Source: Patescibacteria group bacterium (GTDB lineage: Bacteria; Patescibacteriota; Minisyncoccia; Minisyncoccales; UBA10102). From it: a DNA stretch of 6,703 nt. The position numbers and the translations under genes are program-made. The notes beneath the pieces were generated by a model. The model was given only the letters and a program-made list of their open reading frames with translations, did not search any database and had not been told where the DNA came from. Below are positions 1 to 4,034 of this stretch, in pieces. The stretch covers positions 1-6,703 of the forward strand of contig JAHIUP010000055.1 in assembly GCA_018816925.1 (NCBI GenBank), written 5' to 3'. Position 1 is the stretch's first letter. The number at the start of each line of letters is the position of its first letter.

Positions 1-102
1 AAAGAGCGGCAAAAAGAAATAAGAGAAAAATTGGAGAGCGAGGGGCTTGATCCCGATGAATTTGACGAGGACGAGCGTGGAGAACTCGCCGATCTTCTTT
101 AG
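1..102 (+). CDS. C-terminal tail of an unidentified upstream protein (partial)
   Basis: An open frame runs from the first base to a TAG stop at 100-102 and gives 33 residues, very rich in Lys/Glu/Asp (it ends DERGELADLL). The start lies outside the window. The charged composition suggests a helical or disordered acidic tail, but no family can be recognised from so little sequence. The frame is open throughout and its acidic composition looks like genuine coding sequence, so I treat it as a real gene end. The palindromic GIY-YIG unit begins only 35 bases after the stop, so this gene is the immediate left neighbour of that unit. No clear terminator is visible between them. Confidence 0.55.
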   Translation, partial: KERQKEIREKLESEGLDPDEFDEDERGELADLL

Positions 103-137
103 TCGTCAAATTCGGGTCAAGCTGGCGCCAAGGGTAC

Positions 138-155
138 ACCCCCACACCTGTTTTT
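138..155 (+). repeat. Left 18-bp inverted repeat of the GIY-YIG unit
   Basis: The sequence ACCCCCACACCTGTTTTT is the perfect reverse complement of 439-456. Its core CCCCACACCT also occurs at the ends of the gene-less unit at 570-675. It ends 30 bases before the GIY-YIG start codon. Confidence 0.85.
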
Positions 156-185
156 CTTTTCGCCCCAAATCGTTATTATGTCTAT

Positions 186-440
186 ATGTTTTATGTGTAT
201 ATTTTGAAAAGCAAACGAGATCACAAATTGTATGTAGGATCGACTAATGATTTGAGGCGAAGATTTGCCGAACACAACAAAGGACAAGTGCGCTCAACAA
301 AATCACGCGCTCCGTTTGAGCTGCGTTATTATGAAGCATATTTCTCTGAAGAAGATGCCAGACACCGGGAACACTCGTTGAAAAAAGATGGTAACGCGCT
401 TGCGCAACTCAAACGGAGGATTGCGAAAAGTATAGGGTAA
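186..440 (+). CDS. Small GIY-YIG nuclease family protein (UPF0213/YhbQ-like)
   Basis: This 84-residue protein is a single GIY-YIG domain. The first strand reads FYVYILKS (residues 2-9) and the second motif LYVGST is at 15-20. They are followed by the basic helix DLRRRFAEHN (22-31) and by the C-terminal helix containing ARHREHSLKK (58-67). The Glu in that last helix (Glu62) is the likely metal-binding residue by comparison with the family. GIY-YIG domains cut one DNA strand using a divalent metal; stand-alone proteins of this size are common but their cellular role is mostly unknown. The length is typical of the family, so the protein looks intact. No good Shine-Dalgarno sequence precedes the ATG. 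The gene sits alone between 18-bp inverted repeats, which suggests it may act on, or be carried by, those repeats (inference). Family assignment is firm; function is not. Confidence 0.88.
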   Translation: MFYVYILKSKRDHKLYVGSTNDLRRRFAEHNKGQVRSTKSRAPFELRYYEAYFSEEDARHREHSLKKDGNALAQLKRRIAKSIG

Positions 441-456
441 AAACAGGTGTGGGGGT
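439..456 (-). repeat. Right 18-bp inverted repeat of the GIY-YIG unit
   Basis: This is the perfect inverse of 138-155. It overlaps the last two bases of the GIY-YIG stop codon. As an RNA, the two copies could pair around the whole gene. Confidence 0.85.
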
Positions 457-569
457 AAAAAGCTCTGGCCCGGGGTCTAAAGCTCGCCACGGGGGCAATT
501 ATGGGGTAACCCGCTTAACAATTAGTGGGAGTTGGGTAATAATAGTCATAAGGGCTTGTACGCGGGTTT
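457..569. other. Intergenic stretch with no recognised feature
   Basis: Between the two palindromic units there are about 110 bases with G-rich runs and a short imperfect repeat (AAAGCTC at about 458 and 478). I see no convincing reading frame, RNA gene or promoter here. Confidence 0.5.
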
Positions 570-675
570 ATCCCCACACCTTTCCAAAATACCCCGCAGC
601 TTGTTGCGGGGATGAATAGGCGTTAATATGAATTCTTCTTGCGAGATTCAATACCCCGCAGGAAGGTGTGGGGAT
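570..675. repeat. Gene-less palindromic unit (REP/MITE-like)
   Basis: The outer ends are near-perfect inverted repeats: ATCCCCACACCTTTCC (570-585) against GGAAGGTGTGGGGAT (661-675), differing by one inserted T. Inside is a hairpin CCCCGCA (592-598) / TGCGGGG (605-611) with a 6-base loop. A second hairpin, CCCCGCA (654-660) / TGTGGGG (667-673), uses the right terminus and has one G-T pair. The 10-mer ATACCCCGCA occurs twice in direct orientation (589-598, 651-660). The terminal core CCCCACACCT is shared with the ends of the GIY-YIG unit 114 bases to the left. It looks like a non-coding relative of that unit. Neither hairpin is followed by a run of T, so they are not simple terminators. Confidence 0.6.
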
Positions 676-764
676 TTATATTCGTAAAATTTCAGCGTTT
701 CCGAGTGGATCAGGGTGTGCCAATCGTACAATTCCTTGAGAACCCGGTTCCACTGGGTTCGCAT
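648..764 (-). CDS. Doubtful short reading frame running into the palindromic unit
   Basis: On the minus strand an ATG at 764 (or an in-frame GTG at 773) opens a 38-residue frame ending in TGA at 648-650. The protein begins MRTQWNRVLKELYDWH and looks helical and protein-like, with several aromatic residues. Its last ten or so residues, SPHLPAGY, are encoded by the right arm of the palindromic repeat. It could be a small gene, the 3' remnant of a longer gene truncated by the repeat, or chance. I recognise no family and see no well-placed ribosome binding site. Confidence 0.2.
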   Translation of the reverse strand: MRTQWNRVLKELYDWHTLIHSETLKFYEYKSPHLPAGY

Positions 765-780
765 TAAGTCCACATCAAAG

Positions 781-809
781 TGTACAATCCCCTCTTTTTC
801 TGCTATAAT
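781..809 (+). promoter_or_regulatory. Promoter for the tRNA-Ser / DUF4446 / infB unit
   Basis: A perfect -10 box TATAAT (804-809) is preceded by TG one base upstream (extended -10) and by a moderate -35 box TGTACA (781-786) at the ideal 17-base spacing. Transcription would start near 816, about 50 bases before tRNA-Ser. No other strong promoter is seen before infB, so the tRNA and both protein genes are probably co-transcribed. Confidence 0.65.
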
Positions 810-865
810 TGCGGGAAGTGCGCTTGGGGCTTTAAGAGGGAGGGAGGAGTATCGCTAACTAATAG

Positions 866-952
866 GGTGGGATGCCGGAGCGGACGAACGGGGCTGTTTC
901 GAAAACAGCTGTGCCCGAAAGGGTACCGGGGGTTCGAATCCCTCTCCCACCG
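866..952 (+). tRNA. tRNA-Ser (anticodon CGA)
   Basis: The acceptor stem GGTGGGA (866-872) pairs with TCCCACC (945-951), with discriminator G952. The anticodon stem GCTGT (893-897) / ACAGC (905-909) encloses the loop TTCGAAA with anticodon CGA at 900-902. A long variable arm, GTGCCC (911-916) / GGGTAC (921-926) with loop GAAA, marks a class II tRNA and fits serine. The T-loop is TTCGAAT (933-939). The CCA end is not encoded and must be added by the CCA-adding enzyme. It lies about 45 bases upstream of the DUF4446 gene and is probably processed from the same transcript. Confidence 0.95.
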
Positions 953-996
953 CAGCAGCCGTCTCCACCGCAGCTGCCAAGTGCGCTTGAATCACC

Positions 997-1380
997 ATGT
1001 GGAATCCGTTTCCGGGAAAGGAAAAAAAGAAGAAGACCTCCCCTATTGGAGAGAGGCGTATTCGGGAGCTGGAAATAGAACTGGAGAGGGTAGGGAGGGA
1101 ACTCGCGGAGATTCGCCAGCGTATGCGCAAGGCCCTTACGAGGGTAGGCGTAATTAGGTACAATCCCTTTCGAGACAGCGGGGGGGACCAGAGTTTCAGC
1201 ATTGCGCTTCTTGATGAGGATTTTAACGGAGTGGTGGTGACGAGCCACTACGGCAGGGATACGAACAGGGTATACGCAAAGGCGGTGGAGAAAGGCGCTT
1301 CTAGCCACACTCTTTCCAAAGAGGAACAAGAAGCAATACATTATGCCAGCACAGGAAACCAAAAACAGAATACACAATGA
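997..1380 (+). CDS. DUF4446 family protein
   Basis: This 127-residue protein has a very basic start (KEKKKK, 8-13), a charged coiled-coil-like helix (about 19-47) and the DUF4446 core (about 50-115). The core carries the family signatures VIRYNPF (52-58), DSGGDQSFSIALLD (60-73), NGVVVTS (77-83), RVYAK (91-95) and LSKEEQEAI (106-114). The function of the family is unknown. Many members begin with a membrane helix; none is visible here, so this copy is probably cytosolic. The ATG at 997 is the only start, because a TGA lies in frame at 988-990; no clear Shine-Dalgarno is present. Its last 38 bases overlap the start of infB in another frame, which implies translational coupling. Family call is by motif memory and is fairly confident; function is not inferable. 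Confidence 0.82.
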   Translation: MWNPFPGKEKKKKTSPIGERRIRELEIELERVGRELAEIRQRMRKALTRVGVIRYNPFRDSGGDQSFSIALLDEDFNGVVVTSHYGRDTNRVYAKAVEKGASSHTLSKEEQEAIHYASTGNQKQNTQ

Positions 1381-2851
1381 GCCAAAGACCTCAAGGCCTC
1401 CCATAGTGGTCGTGCTTGGACATGTGGATCACGGAAAGTCCTCGCTTCTGGAAGCGGTGCGCGAGGATTTTCTTATCACTCCCAAAGAAGCAGGGGGTAT
1501 TACCCAGCATATAGGGGCGTATGAGGCAGAGTACCAGGGGCGTAAAATTACCTTTATAGATACCCCGGGACACAAGGCGTTTTCCGCAATGCGCTCCAGG
1601 GGCGCGAAGGTGGCAGATATCGCGTTGCTCGTGGTGGCGGCCGACGATGGGGTAAAGCCCCAGACCGAGGAGGCGATTGAGCATATCCAGGAGGCAAAGC
1701 TTCCTTTTATCGTGGTGTTCAGCAAGATGGACAGGTCGGGAGCGAACACGGAGCGGGTAAAGCAGGACCTTGCTCAAAAAGGCGTCCTACTGGAATCATT
1801 CGGGGGCAAGGTTCCGGTAGCCGAAACCTCTGCTTCCGCCAAGCAGGGCATCCCCGAGCTTCTCGAGCTCATTCTACTCATGGCAGACATGGAGCAATTG
1901 AGCGATGAGCCCGAGCTTCCTGCTCAAGGGGTGGTTATTGAGTCCTTCTTGGACAGCAGGCGCGGCCCGGCAACAACCCTTCTCGTGCGTAAGGGGATAC
2001 TACGGCAGGGAGACATTGTGGGAACCCCTACGACAAGCGGGAAGGTGCGTATCCTGGAGAACTTTCAAGGAGAGGAGATAAAGGAAGCGCGCGCTTCCCA
2101 GCCCGCCCTCGTGCTTGGCTTTGAGGCGGCTCCAGCGGTGGGGGAAGAGTTTTACGCATTCTCCCGGAAGGAAGAAGCTATTGCCTTTGGGCAAGCAGAT
2201 GAGGCGCACGAGCCGGCAACGAAAGTATCCTCCCCGGAGACAGAAGAGCTCCAGACCCTTCCACTCGTGGTAAAGGCAGACACTGTGGGCTCCCTAGAGG
2301 CGCTCCTTGCTATGCTTTCCCAGTTGCCCCAGGAGGATACCCAGCTTTGCGTGGTGCAGGCGGAAGTGGGAGACGTGGGAGAAGCAGATATAAAGCACGC
2401 CCAGGGAACAAAGGCCTGTATTCTTGCTTTTCGCGTAAAGACCTCTCCCGGTATTAAGGAGCTCGCGGAGCGTTTGGGCGTGCGTCTGGAGCAATCAGAA
2501 ATAATCTACGAGGCGGTTCAGCGGGTGGAAGAACTGCTTGCGGAGCGTAAGGTCCAGGAGGAAGAGCCAAGGAAAGAGGCAGGGAAGGCCCGTATCCTGG
2601 CTGTATTCGGCGCAGAAAAGAAGCAGCAGGTCGTGGGAGGCACGATTCTTGAGGGAGAGGCGCGAAAGAACATGGAGGCGGAGATTCTTCGGGGCGAAGA
2701 GAAAGTAGGAGAGGGCGTGGTGCGGAATATTCAGCAGAACAGGGAGGATGTGCCGTTTGTACCTACTGGAGAGGAATTTGGTATGCTTTTGGCGGGCGCT
2801 CCCAAGCTCCAGGAGGGGGATATTCTTCTCTTCTATTTCAAGGGGGCCTAA
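1343..2851 (+). CDS. infB: Translation initiation factor IF-2 (short form)
   Basis: IF-2 is the GTPase that places formyl-Met-tRNA on the 30S subunit and promotes subunit joining. The 502-residue protein starts almost directly with the GTPase domain: G1 GHVDHGKS (26-33), switch I region GGITQHIGAY (51-60), G3 DTPGH (73-77), and a G4 position reading SKMD (127-130) instead of the usual NKxD. The GTPase domain is followed by domain II (about 195-290, with RRGPATTLLVRKG), domain III (about 306-395, LPLVVKADTVGSLEAL) and the C-terminal fMet-tRNA-binding domain (about 415-500, ending GDILLFYFKGA). The long N-terminal region found in model bacteria is missing, as is common in reduced genomes. The ATG at 1343 overlaps the DUF4446 gene by 38 bases; the next in-frame alternative, a GTG, would cut into G1. 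The Ser at G4 is the one notable oddity. Confidence 0.96.
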   Translation: MPAQETKNRIHNEPKTSRPPIVVVLGHVDHGKSSLLEAVREDFLITPKEAGGITQHIGAYEAEYQGRKITFIDTPGHKAFSAMRSRGAKVADIALLVVAADDGVKPQTEEAIEHIQEAKLPFIVVFSKMDRSGANTERVKQDLAQKGVLLESFGGKVPVAETSASAKQGIPELLELILLMADMEQLSDEPELPAQGVVIESFLDSRRGPATTLLVRKGILRQGDIVGTPTTSGKVRILENFQGEEIKEARASQPALVLGFEAAPAVGEEFYAFSRKEEAIAFGQADEAHEPATKVSSPETEELQTLPLVVKADTVGSLEALLAMLSQLPQEDTQLCVVQAEVGDVGEADIKHAQGTKACILAFRVKTSPGIKELAERLGVRLEQSEIIYEAVQRVEELLAERKVQEEEPRKEAGKARILAVFGAEKKQQVVGGTILEGEARKNMEAEILRGEEKVGEGVVRNIQQNREDVPFVPTGEEFGMLLAGAPKLQEGDILLFYFKGA

Positions 2852-2857
2852 GGATTG

Positions 2858-2886
2858 TTGTCAGTATTGTAGTAAAGGGATATATT
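2858..2886 (+). promoter_or_regulatory. Promoter for tRNA-Cys and tRNA-Leu
   Basis: TTGTCA (2858-2863) and TATATT (2881-2886) are separated by exactly 17 bases, and each matches consensus at five of six positions. The predicted start near 2893 is only a few bases before tRNA-Cys. The box lies just after the infB stop, so the tRNAs have their own promoter even if infB transcripts also read through. Confidence 0.72.
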
Positions 2887-2898
2887 TGAGGAGAGAAT

Positions 2899-2973
2899 GG
2901 CGGCATGGTGAAGTGGTAACACGGCTGTCTGCAAAACAGCTATGCGCCGGTTCGATTCCGGCTGCCGCCTCCA
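2899..2973 (+). tRNA. tRNA-Cys (anticodon GCA), CCA encoded
   Basis: The acceptor stem GGCGGCA (2899-2905) pairs with TGCCGCC (2963-2969). The discriminator is T2970, as expected for cysteine, and CCA is encoded at 2971-2973. The anticodon stem GCTGT (2924-2928) / ACAGC (2936-2940) holds loop CTGCAAA with anticodon GCA at 2931-2933. The T-arm is CCGG-TTCGATT-CCGG. It is followed after three bases by tRNA-Leu, so both are surely one transcript. Confidence 0.96.
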
Positions 2974-2976
2974 AAT

Positions 2977-3060
2977 GTCGGGGTGCTGGAACTGGTAGAC
3001 AGAGTCGACTTAAAATCGACTGAGCGCAAGCTCGTGAGGGTTCAAGTCCCTCCCCCGACA
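2977..3060 (+). tRNA. tRNA-Leu (anticodon TAA)
   Basis: The acceptor stem GTCGGGG (2977-2983) pairs with CCCCGAC (3053-3059), with discriminator A3060. The anticodon stem GTCGA (3004-3008) / TCGAC (3016-3020) holds loop CTTAAAA with anticodon TAA at 3011-3013. The short class II variable arm GAGC-GCAA-GCTC follows. The T-arm is GAGGG-TTCAAGT-CCCTC. CCA is not encoded, unlike the adjacent tRNA-Cys. No intron is present. Confidence 0.95.
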
Positions 3061-3067
3061 CATATTT

Positions 3068-3136
3068 GTGGGTTCGCCCCGTGATAAACACGGGGCGCCC
3101 CATCGGATGATGGGGCGACTCCCACCCCCGGCACCA
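3068..3136 (+). other. tRNA 3'-half-like sequence with two hairpins inserted in the T-loop
   Basis: GTGGG-TTCG (3068-3076) and ACT-CCCAC (3118-3125) together would make a perfect T-arm with loop TTCGACT. They are followed by exactly seven acceptor bases CCCCGGC (3126-3132), discriminator A3133 and CCA (3134-3136). The T-loop is interrupted by 41 bases (3077-3117). These form two 9-bp GC-rich hairpins: CGCCCCGTG/CACGGGGCG (3075-3083 with 3089-3097) and CGCCCCATC/GATGGGGCG (3096-3104 with 3109-3117). No 5' half is present, since tRNA-Leu ends seven bases upstream, and no matching GCCGGGG strand is seen nearby. It may be a decayed tRNA, an integration scar, or part of a structured RNA. The shape is seen directly; the identity is open. 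Confidence 0.55.
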
Positions 3137-3137
3137 C
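3125..3137 (+). repeat. 13-bp direct repeat, copy 1 (acceptor strand + CCA)
   Basis: CCCCCGGCACCAC here recurs exactly at 3272-3284. Both copies lie immediately 3' of a hairpin. Confidence 0.8.
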
Positions 3138-3150
3138 TTGATAAAATGTA

Positions 3151-3195
3151 CCTGTCTTGGAAAACGATCTGCCTTCGGCAGTTTTCCAAGACAGG
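3151..3195 (+). repeat. Perfect 15-bp hairpin
   Basis: CCTGTCTTGGAAAAC (3151-3165) is fully complementary to 3181-3195. The 15-base apical part can form an additional TGCC-TTC-GGCA mini-stem (3170-3180). There is no U-run after it (the next bases are CCCTGGG), so it is not a standard terminator. It lies inside the structured stretch downstream of the tRNAs and would be transcribed with them. It could be an RNA structural element or a palindromic repeat. Confidence 0.7.
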
Positions 3196-3199
3196 CCCT

Positions 3200-3272
3200 G
3201 GGTTTGCATTATTCGCCCCGCGAGGACTCGGAGCGCGCAAACCCGCCAAAAGCAAGGCAGTTTGCTTTTGGC
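3200..3272 (+). repeat. Two further stem-loops in the structured region
   Basis: GGGTTTGC (3200-3207) pairs with GCAAACCC (3237-3244) around a 29-base loop. Directly after it, GCCAAAAGCAA (3245-3255) pairs with TTGCTTTTGGC (3262-3272) over 11 bp with a 6-base loop. The second stem abuts the second copy of the acceptor/CCA-like repeat, mirroring the arrangement at 3068-3137. Confidence 0.6.
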
Positions 3273-3284
3273 CCCCGGCACCAC
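3272..3284 (+). repeat. 13-bp direct repeat, copy 2 (acceptor strand + CCA)
   Basis: This is identical to 3125-3137 and 147 bases downstream of it. It again carries CCCCGGC-A-CCA. Only the acceptor strand is tRNA-like here; no T-arm loop is recognisable. Confidence 0.8.
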
Positions 3285-3287
3285 AAC

Positions 3288-3316
3288 AAAACGCCCCCTT
3301 TGGAGGGGGTATTTTG
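3288..3316. terminator. Bidirectional terminator between the tRNA block and the 3D-domain gene
   Basis: The stem CCCCCT (3294-3299) / AGGGGG (3304-3309) has loop TTGG. On the plus strand it is followed by TATTTT; on the minus strand the reverse complement of 3288-3291 gives TTTT. It is positioned to end both the tRNA-Leu transcript and the convergent 3D-domain gene, whose stop codon is at 3339-3341. Confidence 0.65.
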
Positions 3317-3338
3317 CTAGGACATTAAGCGTGTTGTC

Positions 3339-3821
3339 CTATCCTTCCAGTACCGCAATGGTAGCGTTTTTCGCTCCAAAGTTTTTCGCTTCCCAGTAGG
3401 TCGGGAACCAGATATCTACCTGGTAGCCCTTTCTGGGGTGCATGCGGTCTTCCACCACGAAGATTTTCTCTCCGTATAGTCCAGGGATCATAATTTTCGT
3501 CCCAATGGGCAGGAAGTTCGCTGCTACCACCCCGTCTCTTACCGAGGTTCCGGAAGCGGTAATAAAGGGAGTGCTGTCGGTTTGTTCAGGGGTGGAAGAG
3601 TATGCCGTTATTACCACCCGGAGTTGCTGCTTGACTCTCGTAGGCCCAAAATGAGGGGCGGAAGCGAGCAGGGCAGTGTCTGCAACCACGGGCACGCCCT
3701 GTGAGATACTTGGGGGTTCTTCGCCCGTTGCCTGGTCTGCGGGAATTTCCGCAAAAGGAACGCCAGCGAACAGGGCTGCCCCTGCTGAAAAAGTGATTAT
3801 TTTTGTAAGAATAGGCCTCAT
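3339..3821 (-). CDS. Secreted 3D-domain protein (putative cell-wall hydrolase)
   Basis: The 160-residue protein starts MRPILTKIITFSAGAALF, a typical signal peptide with two basic residues and a hydrophobic stretch. A low-complexity linker follows (about 25-65), then a 3D (Asp-Asp-Asp) domain (about 68-159). The three expected acidic landmarks are present: TDSTP (Asp82), VVEDRM (Asp125) and VDIWF (Asp136). GVVAAN and LPIGTKIMIPG also fit the RpfB/YabE-type 3D fold related to the MltA catalytic core. Such proteins act on peptidoglycan outside the membrane; here there is no LysM, G5 or other targeting domain, so this is a minimal version. The ATG at 3821 is chosen over longer in-frame options because the only good promoter puts the transcript start near 3848. 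It is monocistronic and convergent with the tRNA block. The exact enzymatic activity is not provable from sequence. Confidence 0.82.
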   Translation of the reverse strand: MRPILTKIITFSAGAALFAGVPFAEIPADQATGEEPPSISQGVPVVADTALLASAPHFGPTRVKQQLRVVITAYSSTPEQTDSTPFITASGTSVRDGVVAANFLPIGTKIMIPGLYGEKIFVVEDRMHPRKGYQVDIWFPTYWEAKNFGAKNATIAVLEG

Positions 3822-3854
3822 AAGTAAGCCCCTGGCGTATCCAGAGGTGCCTCT

Positions 3855-3883
3855 AGTATAGCGCAAAAGGCGGGAAAAGTCAA
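3855..3883 (-). promoter_or_regulatory. Promoter of the 3D-domain gene
   Basis: On the minus strand, TTGACT (3883-3878) and TATACT (3860-3855) are spaced by exactly 17 bases. The start would be near 3848, giving a 5' leader of about 27 bases with AGGGG as a weak ribosome binding site. An almost palindromic AGAGGTGCCTCT (3843-3854) straddles the predicted start and could be an operator or a leader hairpin. Confidence 0.75.
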
Positions 3884-3921
3884 TAGGGGAGGGGTCCAGG
3901 GGTGGTACGCTTCCCTTGCAG

Positions 3922-3930
3922 TTATCCACA
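3922..3930 (+). promoter_or_regulatory. Perfect DnaA box upstream of the nrd promoter
   Basis: TTATCCACA matches the high-affinity DnaA box consensus at all nine positions. It ends two bases before the -35 element of the nrdR promoter. In Escherichia coli, DnaA boxes at the nrdAB promoter link reductase expression to replication. A comparable role here is inference from position only. Confidence 0.5.
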
Positions 3931-3932
3931 GT

Positions 3933-3960
3933 TTGACACTCTATTCTCTGGTGGTACAAT
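3933..3960 (+). promoter_or_regulatory. Promoter of the nrdR-nrdJ operon
   Basis: A perfect -35 TTGACA (3933-3938) is separated by 16 bases from TACAAT (3955-3960), which carries an extended-10 TG at 3952-3953. The predicted start is near 3967, leaving a leader of about 68 bases that contains the NrdR-box-like site. The octamer GGTGGTAC occurs at 3901-3908 and again across the -10 at 3950-3957, a possible extra operator pair. Confidence 0.78.
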
Positions 3961-4002
3961 TGAACTGCAGAAAACGGAGTTGTAGGGTACCTTGAGTATT
4001 CC

Positions 4003-4018
4003 ATACTATATCTTGTCA
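4003..4018 (+). promoter_or_regulatory. NrdR-box-like operator
   Basis: ATACTATATCTTGTCA matches the NrdR-box consensus acaCwAtATaTwGtgt at 12 of 16 positions, including all six most conserved core bases. It lies between the predicted transcription start and the nrdR start codon, well placed to block transcription. NrdR boxes usually occur in pairs about three helical turns apart; I find no second good site at that spacing. Autoregulation by the adjacent nrdR product is the natural reading. Confidence 0.6.
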
Positions 4019-4034
4019 TTCTTTGGAGAGAAGC

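Larger units (their letters stand above)
138..456 (+). mobile_element. Candidate mini-element: GIY-YIG gene between perfect 18-bp inverted repeats
   Basis: The two ends are exact reverse complements of ACCCCCACACCTGTTTTT (138-155, and 439-456 inverted). The right repeat starts inside the TAA stop codon of the enclosed GIY-YIG gene, so gene and repeats form a single 319-bp unit. The match stops at exactly 18 bp at both ends. No target-site duplication is visible in the flanking bases. Nothing here resembles a transposase, so calling it mobile is inference from the tight nuclease-plus-terminal-repeat arrangement and from the related gene-less unit at 570-675. Alternatively, the repeats may act only as a transcription terminator or attenuator pair around a resident gene. 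Confidence 0.45.

Noticed and set aside
570..675. CRISPR repeats
   Set aside because: The repeated modules are inverted and irregularly spaced, with no uniform spacers and no cas genes.
740..760. Terminator hairpin GAACCC/GGGTTC
   Set aside because: Only 6 bp with a 9-base loop and no T-run on either strand.
780..1157. Plus-strand frame running across tRNA-Ser and into the DUF4446 gene
   Set aside because: It includes the tRNA and then reads the DUF4446 gene out of frame; no family features.
1378..1380. TGA possibly read as an amino acid (recoded genetic code)
   Set aside because: TGA ends the DUF4446 protein at a sensible place just after its conserved core, and no real gene here needs TGA as sense.
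2861..3255. Minus-strand reading frames opposite the tRNA genes and hairpins
   Set aside because: They are typical spurious antisense-to-tRNA translations (for example GLEPSRAC, GRDLNPHE) with no independent support.
3936..3951. A second NrdR box inside the nrd promoter spacer
   Set aside because: It has about 11 of 16 matches but misses core T and G positions, and its 67-bp distance from the good site is not the usual three-turn spacing.
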